Shown: one piece after another, positions 1 to 6,000 of the stretch
Layout of the letters: each line of letters begins with the position of its first letter
Numbering within the stretch: the first letter of the stretch is position 1
Assembly: GCA_003554005.1 (NCBI GenBank)
Contig: PWEU01000276.1
Span: forward strand, 1-11,362
Direction: 5' to 3'
Source of the DNA: Nitriliruptoraceae bacterium
Lineage (GTDB): Bacteria; Actinomycetota; Nitriliruptoria; Nitriliruptorales; Nitriliruptoraceae
DNA: 11,362 nucleotides
Translations under genes and position numbers: made by a program
Notes under the pieces: model-generated
Told to the model about the DNA's origin: nothing
The model's input: the letters and a program-made list of their open reading frames with translations, nothing else
The model's database searches: none

Positions 1-861
1 GAGGCCATCGTCGACGCCGCCCTCACGCGCAAGCGGGCCGAGGCCGCCGGGCAGTTCTCCCTCTTCGACGGGCTGGGCGGCGATCCGCAGGCCGCCGGGG
101 AGCTCGGTCTGGAGGTCGCGCCCGAGATCCCTGACGGGGAGTACGACAAGGCCCAGCTGCTGCGGTTCGAACGCGAGATGCTCGGTCTCTACGTCTCGGA
201 CCACCCGCTGTTCGGGACGGAGAAGGTGCTCGAGAGCTACACCGACGCGACCTGCGCCAGTCTCCGGGAGCGTGAGGACGGCGCATCGGTGGTCATCGCC
301 GGCGTGCTGACCGGGTTGACGAAGAAGTTCACCCGCAAGGGCGACACCTACCTGGTGGCCACCGTCGAGGACCTGACGGGGCAGGTCGAGGTCGTGTTCT
401 GGCCAGGGACCTACCGCGCCGCCCACGAGGTGCTCACCGAGGATGCCGTGCTGGTGGTGACCGGCCGCCTCGAGGTGCGCGACGAGGCCGTGAAGATGAC
501 GGCGAACAAGGTCGCCGTGCCGGACCTGTCCGAGGCACTCGGCGCCCCGATCGTCGTCTCCTTCGCCGCCGAGCAGTGCACCGCCGATGCGGTCCGGCGG
601 CTCAAGGAGGTGCTCGGCAGCCACGCTGGCGTCGTCCCGGTCCACCTGCAGGTCGTCGCCCCCGACGGCAGCCGACGTCTCTACCAGCTGGGCGACGACC
701 ACCGGGTGGAGCGTCGACCGGGACTGTTCGGTGAGCTCAAGTCGGCGTTCGGGCCCGAGGCCGTCGACGGCGAGGTGGGCGAGCGGACCTACGCCGACGA
801 GCGGGACGAGCCCGCCTGGCGGCGTCGACGTGCCGACGCGGAGCTGGTCGGCAGTCGCTGA
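1..861 (+). CDS. dnaE: DNA polymerase III alpha subunit, C-terminal part (5' end outside window)
   Basis: The reading frame is open from base 1 to a TGA at 859-861, giving 286 residues of a protein that normally has about 1150. DnaE is the catalytic subunit of the replicative polymerase. Visible landmarks are QFSLF at window residues 18-22 (bases 52-66), which fits the QxxLF beta-clamp-binding consensus, and the DnaE-specific stretch EMLGLYVSDHPL at about residues 59-70. An OB-fold follows at about 96-177 (VVIAGVLTGLTKKFTRKG then LVATVEDLTGQVEVVFWP), then the C-terminal domain with VVPVHLQVVAPDGSRRLYQL. The polymerase active site and PHP domain lie upstream of the window. A palindromic hairpin 10 bases after the stop probably ends the transcript. 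The SxHPL and OB-fold features make this the replicative DnaE rather than an unrelated OB protein. Confidence 0.95.
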   Translation, partial: EAIVDAALTRKRAEAAGQFSLFDGLGGDPQAAGELGLEVAPEIPDGEYDKAQLLRFEREMLGLYVSDHPLFGTEKVLESYTDATCASLREREDGASVVIAGVLTGLTKKFTRKGDTYLVATVEDLTGQVEVVFWPGTYRAAHEVLTEDAVLVVTGRLEVRDEAVKMTANKVAVPDLSEALGAPIVVSFAAEQCTADAVRRLKEVLGSHAGVVPVHLQVVAPDGSRRLYQLGDDHRVERRPGLFGELKSAFGPEAVDGEVGERTYADERDEPAWRRRRADAELVGSR

Positions 862-871
862 GGCCCCATCG

Positions 872-891
872 CCGGCGCTGCGCAGCGCCGG
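872..891 (+). terminator. Palindromic hairpin after dnaE
   Basis: A perfect 20-base palindrome starts 10 bases after the dnaE stop. It can fold as an 8-bp GC stem with a GCGC tetraloop. It is followed by G-rich sequence and no T-run, so it resembles the U-less hairpins common after actinobacterial genes rather than an E. coli-type intrinsic terminator. The terminator role is inferred from position. Confidence 0.6.
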
Positions 892-936
892 GGGCGGGAG
901 GTGGCGTCGGCTGCCGCCGCGACTCGGGACGGTCGT

Positions 937-1009
937 GTGGGATCGAGGTGGCGGGTGGGCGTCGTGGGCGCTCTGCGTACCGGTGGTGCGCCCACCGGGC
1001 CGATCCCAC
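937..1009. repeat. Nested inverted repeats in the dnaE-HNH intergenic region
   Basis: The arms GTGGGATCG (937-945) and CGATCCCAC (1001-1009) are perfectly complementary. Inside them, GGTGGGCG (954-961) and CGCCCACC (989-996) also pair, giving up to 17 bp of interrupted stem. A competing short hairpin, CGGTGG (981-986) with CCACCG (992-997), uses part of the same sequence. The element lies between the dnaE hairpin and the HNH promoter. It could be a second terminator, a protein site or chance in GC-rich DNA. No function is assigned. Confidence 0.4.
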
Positions 1010-1026
1010 CGAGGTGCCACCATCCC

Positions 1027-1055
1027 TTGACATCGGCGGGAATCGAACGTATGTT
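1027..1055 (+). promoter_or_regulatory. Strong sigma-A-type promoter of the HNH gene
   Basis: A perfect -35 hexamer TTGACA (1027-1032) is followed after exactly 17 bases by TATGTT (1050-1055), a good -10 hexamer. It is the best-matching promoter in the window. With usual spacing the transcript should start at about 1062-1063, which is the A of the ATG at 1063. The mRNA would then have no leader. Confidence 0.75.
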
Positions 1056-1058
1056 CGA
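1043..1058. promoter_or_regulatory. LexA (SOS) box overlapping the -10 element
   Basis: TCGAACGTATGTTCGA matches the mycobacterial/actinobacterial LexA consensus TCGAAC-N4-GTTCGA at all twelve defined positions. It covers the whole -10 hexamer at 1050-1055, so bound LexA should block RNA polymerase and the gene should be induced by DNA damage. Several 13E12-family genes of Mycobacterium tuberculosis are reported as LexA targets, which supports the reading. Binding itself is inferred. Confidence 0.85.
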
Positions 1059-1062
1059 CTCC

Positions 1063-2817
1063 ATGATCCCCCTCACCGCTCCCGCCCTTGAGGCCCTTGA
1101 GGCCCTTGAGGCCCTTGAGGCCCTTGAGGCCCTTGAGGCCCTTGAGGCCCTTGAGGCCGACGTCGACAGCGACGTCGAGGTCCGCCTGCGTGCGATCATC
1201 GGTGGCGCGGAGGATGGGGGCGTGGTCGGGTGGTCGGGTCGCCGTCGGCCGCACGCTCGCCCGGCCCTGCGCGTCCTCGCAGGTGAGGACAGCGGCAGCT
1301 ACGCAGCGGATCCGGAGCCGGCACCCGAGCGCGACCCGGACAGCGGTCGGGTACCGGATGAGGTCGCGGCTGGCCTGCAGGCGCCGTCCGACCTCCGCGC
1401 GGCCGTCCGCAGCGCTGCCGCAGCACTGCGGCTGGTGCGGGACCTGGCCCTCGATCATCAGGAGCACCCTGGGGAGCTCGGCGCCCTGCTCGAGCTCCTG
1501 CCGGCGCTCGATCTCGGCCACGCCGCCGCGGTGGACCTGGCCGGCCGCCTCGAGCTGGCCGACGCGGCACCACGTCGCACCGGTCTGCCGCTCGAGGGGC
1601 TGCTCGCGTTCCAGAGCCGCTTGACCTTCGGCGATCGCCGCACCCTCCTCTCGGTGGGCGCAGCGTTGCGGACGCTGCCGAACCTGCGGGCAGCCTTCGG
1701 CGACGGTGCGGTCGGCTGGGCTGAGGTCCGGGCGATCTGTGCCGAGGCGCGCGTCCTGGATGCACAGGGCCGTGCGCGCCTCGATGCGTCCTTCGCCGAC
1801 CACCAGCTCCTGCGCCGGACCGATCCGGATCGTGTCGTCGACGACGCGCGCGCCCTGATCGACCGTTCCCGTCCCGATCTCGCCCGGCAACGCACCGTGC
1901 GCCAGATCGAGCACCGCTTCCTGCACGTGCAACCGGCCCTCGACGGTGCGCTGACCGGGTACTTCGAGCTGGATCCTGAGGCCGGCGCCACCCTCCTCGC
2001 CGGCCTGGAGGCAGCCATGCCCCCGCCCTCAGCCGGCCATCGTGACGTGACCGCCGAGGCGGTCGGTGAGGCCGATGCCACGGCGCCCGGTGACGACGTC
2101 GCCGCAGGAGAAGCCGGGCCCGCCGCCCCACCACCCACCGGACGTGGCCGGCAGCGCGCGGACGGTCTCGTCCGCCTCGCTGAGGCGTTCCTCGGTGGTG
2201 ACGGCGTGGGCGGTCGTCGCCCCAGGCCCCGGGTCGAGGTCGTCGCCGACATCGCGACCTTGACCGGGCACGACGAGCTGGCCCGCGACGCCCGGCTGCT
2301 GTGGGCGACGGTCGGCACCGCGCCGCGACTGACCCCTGAGGCGGTCCGCCGGATCGCCGGCGACGCGGACCTGCGCTTCCTGCTCACCGATGGCGGCACG
2401 GTCCTCGGAGTGGCGTCGCCGACCCCGGTGATCCCCGCGAGCGTCCGCGCCGCCGTGCAGGCCCGCGATCAGGGCTGTCGGTTCCCAGGGTGCAGCGTCC
2501 CGGTCGCCTGGACCGATCTCCACCACGTGGTGCCCCGCGCGTCCGACGGCTGCACCGTGGTCGACAACCTCGTCGCCCTGTGTCGCCGTCACCACGTCGC
2601 TGTGACCGAGGGACGCTGGCGGCTCACGATGACCGAGGACGGGGTCGTCACCGTCCGTCGCGGCCGGCGGCTCGCAACCTCGGACCCGCCGCTGGCGGGG
2701 CGTGCACCCCCGGGTGGAACCGGCGACAGCGCTGACCCGGGTCCCGATGACGGGGCGTCGGAGCCTGCCGCGGATGGTTCGCCGGACCCACCCGGACCAC
2801 CTGAGCTGCCCTTCTGA
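1063..2817 (+). CDS. DUF222 / HNH endonuclease domain protein (13E12 repeat family), SOS-regulated
   Basis: This 584-residue protein combines a DUF222-type helical region (about residues 100-410) with a C-terminal HNH nuclease fold. The HNH part shows C472 and C477 (CRFPGC), H487-H488 (HHVVP), N502 and C507 with H510-H511 (LCRRHH), then an ending (VTEGRWRLTM) typical of the 13E12 family. Such proteins are multi-copy in Actinobacteria. Their substrate is not established, and a role in DNA damage or mobility is inferred. Residues 8-31 are eight Ala-Leu-Glu units, and an acidic, low-complexity linker lies near 335-365. I chose ATG 1063 because the promoter at 1027-1055 predicts RNA starting there. 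ATG 1051 lies inside the LexA box and -10 element, and GTG 901 would place the promoter inside the gene. The C-terminus is Pro/Gly/Asp-rich. The HNH residues appear intact. Confidence 0.85.
   Translation: MIPLTAPALEALEALEALEALEALEALEALEADVDSDVEVRLRAIIGGAEDGGVVGWSGRRRPHARPALRVLAGEDSGSYAADPEPAPERDPDSGRVPDEVAAGLQAPSDLRAAVRSAAAALRLVRDLALDHQEHPGELGALLELLPALDLGHAAAVDLAGRLELADAAPRRTGLPLEGLLAFQSRLTFGDRRTLLSVGAALRTLPNLRAAFGDGAVGWAEVRAICAEARVLDAQGRARLDASFADHQLLRRTDPDRVVDDARALIDRSRPDLARQRTVRQIEHRFLHVQPALDGALTGYFELDPEAGATLLAGLEAAMPPPSAGHRDVTAEAVGEADATAPGDDVAAGEAGPAAPPPTGRGRQRADGLVRLAEAFLGGDGVGGRRPRPRVEVVADIATLTGHDELARDARLLWATVGTAPRLTPEAVRRIAGDADLRFLLTDGGTVLGVASPTPVIPASVRAAVQARDQGCRFPGCSVPVAWTDLHHVVPRASDGCTVVDNLVALCRRHHVAVTEGRWRLTMTEDGVVTVRRGRRLATSDPPLAGRAPPGGTGDSADPGPDDGASEPAADGSPDPPGPPELPF
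1084..1158 (+). repeat. 9-bp tandem repeat, 8.3 perfect copies, coding (Ala-Leu-Glu)n
   Basis: The unit GCCCTTGAG is repeated eight times without a mismatch from 1084 to 1155, and GCC follows at 1156-1158. It encodes (ALE)8 near the N-terminus of the HNH protein. Because the unit is three codons long, slippage would change protein length without shifting frame. The identical codons in all copies (rare CTT included, in a genome that prefers CTG/CTC) point to recent expansion. Confidence 0.95.
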
Positions 2818-2838
2818 GCCACCGACCCTGCTGACCCC

Positions 2839-2888
2839 CACCGCAGCACGACGTCACGCTGACGAGGCCGTGACGTCGTGCTGCGGTG
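2839..2888. terminator. Bidirectional terminator between HNH gene and pyrE
   Basis: The arms at 2839-2858 and 2869-2888 are perfectly complementary over 20 bp, with a 10-base loop (2859-2868). The element starts 21 bases after the HNH stop and lies downstream of the convergent pyrE as well, so it is placed to end both transcripts. Neither side has a T-run. The remaining bases up to the pyrE stop at 2973 hold a weaker inverted repeat, GGCCGGCA (2900-2907) with TGCCGGCC (2925-2932), and no gene. Confidence 0.75.
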
Positions 2889-2972
2889 CCGTCGTGCGCG
2901 GCCGGCAGCTCCTGTGTCGAGGTGTGCCGGCCGACCGCGGCCGAGCGAGGGGGATCGTCGCCGGTTCGTCGG

Positions 2973-3668
2973 TCACCGCGGTCCGTGCTGCTCTCGGTAG
3001 GCAGCGATGCGCTCGAGGTCCGCTGGGCCGAGTACCGACGTCCCGTCGATCTCGACCCCGCTCAACAGTTCCACGATGTCGTCGATGGTCGCCAGCGACA
3101 GCGTCGCGAGCCCGAACTCCTCCGCGAGCTCCTCCAACGCGGAACGCTCGCCGGTGCCACGCTCCCGCCGGTCGACCCCCACCACGAGACCGACCACCTC
3201 GACCTCGGCCTGTGCCCTGAGTAGCGGGACGCTCTCTCGAACCGAGGTCCCCGCCGTCGTCACGTCCTCCACGATCAGGACACGGTCACCATCGCGGGGC
3301 TGGTGGCCGATGAGGAGCCCGCCCTCACCGTGGTCCTTGGTCTCCTTGCGGTCGAAGCAGACGCCGACCTCGCGATCGTGCTCGCCTGCCAGGGCGATGC
3401 CGGTGGCCACCGCCAGCGGGATGCCCTTGTAGGCGGGTCCGAAGAGCACGTCGAACCCGTCCTCGAACCGGTCCTCGATCGCGGCCGCGTAGAACGACCC
3501 CAACGACGCGAGCTGCGGCCCGCTCCGGTAGCGGCCAGCGTCGACGAAGTAGGGCATCCGTCGGCCCGACTTGCCGACGAAGTCCCCGAACCGCAGGACC
3601 TGGCAGTCGACCATGAACCGCACGAAGGCCGCCGTGCGCTCGGGTTGGCTCATCTGCTGCACCGTCAC
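2973..3668 (-). CDS. pyrE: Orotate phosphoribosyltransferase
   Basis: This enzyme joins orotate to PRPP to make OMP, the fifth step of UMP synthesis. The 231 residues resemble the E. coli-type enzyme. They show SGRRMPYFVDAGRY (34-47), LFGPAYKGIPLA (75-86), the flexible catalytic loop RKETKDHGEGG (107-117) and the PRPP-binding motif LIVEDVTTAGTSV (131-143), followed by DRRERG (166-171). It follows a HAD nucleotidase with a GTGA overlap (the TGA at 3665-3667 shares two bases with GTG 3666-3668), which implies translational coupling. The start is uncertain by a few codons. GGAGG at 3669-3673 abuts the GTG at 3668 with no spacer, but lies 6 bases before the in-frame GTG at 3662, which may be the real start. 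ATG 3653 is a third option. Function is clear. Confidence 0.95.
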   Translation of the reverse strand: MTVQQMSQPERTAAFVRFMVDCQVLRFGDFVGKSGRRMPYFVDAGRYRSGPQLASLGSFYAAAIEDRFEDGFDVLFGPAYKGIPLAVATGIALAGEHDREVGVCFDRKETKDHGEGGLLIGHQPRDGDRVLIVEDVTTAGTSVRESVPLLRAQAEVEVVGLVVGVDRRERGTGERSALEELAEEFGLATLSLATIDDIVELLSGVEIDGTSVLGPADLERIAAYREQHGPR

Positions 3669-4348
3669 CCTCCGACCGCCAGGTGTCCGTCGTCGTCGGC
3701 GGCCGCGTCCCCTGGCGCCCGCTCGGCCGTGATGAGCCCGCTCAGGGGCAGCGGCAGCTGGCGTTGCCGCGCGTCGATCTCCTCCGACACCAACCGGACC
3801 ACCTCGTCCCAGGTGGTGGCACGGGGCCCTGGCAGGTCACGGTTGTAGGGCTGGTCGAACACGATGGCGGTCCGGCCCGCCTCCCGCAGCGAGACGATGT
3901 TGGTGGGGGAGTCGTCCACGTAGAGGTCCGCCCCGACGTTGGGCTTGTCACCGATGAAGCACAGGTCGCGGTAGGGGATCTGGTGGGCATCCAGCCACGC
4001 TGCGGTGTCGGCAGCGGAGGTCTCGTGGGCCCAGTTGAAGATGAGCCGGTGGGTGATGATCCGGATCCAGACCCCGAGGTCCGACAGCTCCCACAGGGCA
4101 TCGGACACGCCGGGCAGCGGCGACATGTGCCGGAAGATGCGGTCCTCGAGGACCGCGCGCCGGTGTGCCTCCTCGAACTCCGCCAGGGTGAGACCCCACT
4201 GGGAGTAGGCGTCCATGATCGTCTGGGGCGGCATCGTCTCAGGCGCCCGGTCGAGCTGTCGTGCGACCGAGCTCCGGAAGGCGCCCTCGTAGTCGGCACA
4301 CACCCCGTCGAGGTCGACGCCGAGCACGATCGGGACGGTGGAGGACAT
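3665..4348 (-). CDS. HAD-superfamily 5'(3')-nucleotidase, NT5C-like
   Basis: The protein has 227 residues and carries all four HAD phosphatase motifs: DLDGV with D12 and D14 (nucleophile and acid/base), T99 in RIITH, K135 in GDKPNVGADLYV, and D145-D146 in VDDSPTN. The arrangement fits the NT5C family of cytosolic (deoxy)ribonucleotide 5'-phosphatases. It is co-transcribed with pyrE through a 4-base overlap, so a role in nucleotide, perhaps pyrimidine, turnover is likely; the exact substrate is unknown. ATG 4348 was chosen because GGAG (4355-4358) lies 6 bases upstream and the first HAD motif follows directly. The open frame continues upstream to 4471, but that part is Arg/Ser/Pro-rich and runs through the divergent promoter region. 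The last 30 residues are Asp/Ala-rich and probably disordered. Confidence 0.85.
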   Translation of the reverse strand: MSSTVPIVLGVDLDGVCADYEGAFRSSVARQLDRAPETMPPQTIMDAYSQWGLTLAEFEEAHRRAVLEDRIFRHMSPLPGVSDALWELSDLGVWIRIITHRLIFNWAHETSAADTAAWLDAHQIPYRDLCFIGDKPNVGADLYVDDSPTNIVSLREAGRTAIVFDQPYNRDLPGPRATTWDEVVRLVSEEIDARQRQLPLPLSGLITAERAPGDAAADDDGHLAVGG

Positions 4349-4386
4349 CGGTGGCTCCATCGCAGGCGTCGCAAGGGTCGTCCCCG

Positions 4387-4392
4387 ACGCTA
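4387..4392 (-). promoter_or_regulatory. Possible -10 element for the nucleotidase-pyrE operon
   Basis: On the minus strand these bases read TAGCGT, which fits the TANNNT pattern of actinobacterial -10 hexamers. RNA would start near 4380, giving a leader of about 30 bases before ATG 4348. No convincing -35 is visible, so this is tentative. Confidence 0.3.
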
Positions 4393-4416
4393 CCCGTGGC
4401 CGGGGTGTGCGCCCAC

Positions 4417-4422
4417 TAGGCT
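4417..4422 (+). promoter_or_regulatory. Possible -10 element for mihF-gmk
   Basis: TAGGCT fits TANNNT and resembles the hexamers found before rpoZ and metK (TACCCT, TAGTCT), each preceded by C. RNA would begin near 4429 and carry a leader of about 60 bases containing a hairpin. No clear -35 is seen. Confidence 0.4.
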
Positions 4423-4436
4423 CTTCGGCTGACGCG

Positions 4437-4459
4437 GACGGGGCGGCTCTCGCCCCGTC
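4437..4459 (+). promoter_or_regulatory. GC-rich hairpin in the mihF leader
   Basis: GACGGGGCG (4437-4445) and CGCCCCGTC (4451-4459) form a perfect 9-bp stem with the 5-base loop GCTCT. It lies after the predicted mihF RNA start and about 30 bases before the ATG. An alternative pairing, CGGACG (4435-4440) with CGTCCG (4461-4466), overlaps it. It could be a leader attenuator or an mRNA-stability element. There is no T-run and no evidence beyond structure. Confidence 0.4.
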
Positions 4460-4490
4460 GCGTCCGTTCACGACGACGTTCGGAGCGATG

Positions 4491-4811
4491 ATGGCCCTGC
4501 CCGCGCTCGACCCGGCTCAGCGGCAGGCTGCGCTCGAGAAGGCGGCCGCTGCCCGACGCATCCGCGCGGACGCCAAACAGCGGCTGAAGGCCGGCGGGCT
4601 CAGCCTCGAGGAGCTGCTGACCGAGGCCGCGACCTCGGAACCTCTGGCCAAGCTCCGGGTCTGCGACGCGCTGGCGTCGATGCCCGCCTACGGTCCGGTG
4701 AAGGCGGAGCGGCTGATGGCCGATCTCGGCATCGCATCCTCGCGCCGGATCCGCGGGCTGGGCGCGCGGCAGCGCAGCGCCCTGCTCGAGACCTTCGCGG
4801 AACGGTCGTGA
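4491..4811 (+). CDS. mihF: Actinobacterial integration host factor mIHF
   Basis: This small basic protein of 106 residues matches the mycobacterial mIHF along its whole length. It starts MALP, has the helical stretch QAALEKAAAARRIRADAK (12-29), then a helix-two turns-helix DNA-binding region around MPAYGPVKAERLM (64-76), and the hallmark RRIRGLGARQRSALLE (85-100). mIHF binds DNA, compacts the nucleoid and supports site-specific recombination; it is unrelated to E. coli IHF and is confined to Actinobacteria. ATG 4491 is preferred over ATG 4488 because GGAG (4482-4485) then has a 5-base spacer and the N-terminus matches relatives. Its TGA overlaps the GTG of gmk by a GTGA junction, so the two are coupled. 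Confidence 0.93.
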   Translation: MALPALDPAQRQAALEKAAAARRIRADAKQRLKAGGLSLEELLTEAATSEPLAKLRVCDALASMPAYGPVKAERLMADLGIASSRRIRGLGARQRSALLETFAERS

Positions 4812-5425
4812 CCGCTTCTCGCGGTCTGCTGGCGGTGATCGCCGGTCCCTCCGGCGTCGGCAAGGGCACGGTGCACGGGCGAGCGCGCGCGTGGCTGCCG
4901 GAGTCGGTGCTGTCGGTCTCGGTCACGACCCGTGCACCCCGCCCCGGTGAGGTCGATGGCGTGGATTACCACTTCATCAGCCCGGAGAGGTTCCAGGAGC
5001 TGGTCGACCAGGACCAGCTGCTCGAGTGGGCCGAGTACGACGGTGAGCGGTACGGCACCCCGCGGGCTCCGGTCGAGGAGGCCGTCGCCGCGGGCCGCAT
5101 CGTCGTGCTCGACATCGAGCTCCAGGGGGCCCTGCAGGTCAAGGAGCACGACCCTGCCGCGTTGCTGGTGTTGCTCGTCCCGCCGAGCTTCGAGGAGCTC
5201 GAGCGCCGACTGCGGGCCCGCGGCACCGAGCCCGAGGCGGCGCTCCAGCGGCGGCTGGCGCGGGCCCGTGAGGAGCTGTCGGCTGCTCACCGCTTCGACG
5301 TCGAGGTGGTCAACGACGACCTCGACCACTGCGTCGAGGAGGTGCTCGCCGCCATCGAACGGGCCCGCGCATCGGCCCAGGCGGCCAGCGACCGAACTGG
5401 CGACCACCCGTCGGGCTTGGCCTGA
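4808..5425 (+). CDS. gmk: Guanylate kinase
   Basis: Guanylate kinase converts GMP and ATP to GDP and ADP and is needed for the GTP and dGTP supply. The 205 residues carry the P-loop GPSGVGKGT (13-21), the GMP-binding segment SVTTRAPRPGEVDGVDYHF (38-56), E73 in LLEWAEYDGERYGT, and DIELQGALQVK (102-112). The lid and C-terminal helices follow, with the usual RRLRARGTE. The length is normal for the family. GTG 4808 lies within the mihF stop (GTGA), and the N-terminus places the P-loop at the usual distance. The stop is only 7 bases from the stop of the convergent lemA-type gene, so there is no room for a separate terminator. Confidence 0.95.
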   Translation: MTASRGLLAVIAGPSGVGKGTVHGRARAWLPESVLSVSVTTRAPRPGEVDGVDYHFISPERFQELVDQDQLLEWAEYDGERYGTPRAPVEEAVAAGRIVVLDIELQGALQVKEHDPAALLVLLVPPSFEELERRLRARGTEPEAALQRRLARAREELSAAHRFDVEVVNDDLDHCVEEVLAAIERARASAQAASDRTGDHPSGLA

Positions 5426-5432
5426 GGCGGGC

Positions 5433-5999
5433 TCAGCGGGGCACGTGGGGGCTGTGCTCGGCCGCCGGGTCGCGGATCTCGAACATGCGGCGGGCCTCGA
5501 AGCCGATCACGCCGGCCACGACGTTCGACGGCACGGACCGCCGCCGCCGCTCGTAGGACGCCACCTCGAGGTTGTACAGCCGCCGTGCCGCGGCGATCCG
5601 GTCCTCGGTCTCCACCAGCTGGCGTTGCAGGTCCCGGAACACCGCGTCGCTCTTGAGCTCCGGGTAGGACTCGGGGACGGCCAGCAGGCTGGTGAGCCCC
5701 TGGGTCAGGGCGTCCTCGGCCCGGGCCTGCTGCTCGATCGGCACGGTGCTCGGCACGGCGGCGATGGCCTGGGCCCGCGCCTCGGTGACCTGCTCCAGAA
5801 CCCGCTGCTCGTGCCGCGCGTAGCCCTGGACCGTCTCGACGAGGTTGGGGACCAGGTCGTGACGGCGCTGCAGTTCGCCCTCGATGTTGGCCCAGGTGGC
5901 GTCGATCGAGGCGAGCTGGGCCACGAAGCGGTTGTAGGACAGGACGACGCCGACCAGCCCCAGCAGGACGGGGAGCACGATCGCGAGCAGGTACTCCAC
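5433..5999 (-). CDS. LemA family membrane protein
   Basis: The 188-residue protein has one N-terminal membrane helix (about residues 3-21, LLAIVLPVLLGLVGVVLS) followed by a long helical domain. The family pattern is clear: YNRFVAQLASIDATWANIE (22-40), RRHDLVPNLVETVQGYA (46-62), and near the end ARRLYNLEVASYERRRRSVPSN with FEARRMFEI. LemA proteins are widespread, anchored in the membrane with most of the chain on one side. Their biochemical role is not settled. The GTG start at 5999 is one base after the TGA of the DUF3137-like gene upstream, so the two form an operon and are probably translationally coupled. The module stands between gmk and rpoZ on the opposite strand. Confidence 0.9.
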   Translation of the reverse strand: MEYLLAIVLPVLLGLVGVVLSYNRFVAQLASIDATWANIEGELQRRHDLVPNLVETVQGYARHEQRVLEQVTEARAQAIAAVPSTVPIEQQARAEDALTQGLTSLLAVPESYPELKSDAVFRDLQRQLVETEDRIAAARRLYNLEVASYERRRRSVPSNVVAGVIGFEARRMFEIRDPAAEHSPHVPR

Positions 6000-6000
6000 G

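Noticed and set aside
901..1062. N-terminal extension of the HNH protein from GTG 901 or ATG 1051
   Set aside because: It would run through the TTGACA/TATGTT promoter, the LexA box and nested inverted repeats. The residues are low-complexity and unlike the family. The predicted RNA start excludes both codons.
1084..1158. CRISPR array
   Set aside because: The 9-bp units are directly adjacent without spacers and are in a coding frame.
4349..4471. N-terminal extension of the NT5C-like protein from 4471
   Set aside because: The extra residues are Arg/Ser/Pro-rich, precede the first HAD motif without homology, and overlap the mihF leader. ATG 4348 has a well-spaced GGAG.
5422..5436. Terminator between convergent gmk and lemA
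   Set aside because: CTGAG/CTCAG can form only a 5-bp stem made from the two facing stop regions, which is too weak to call.
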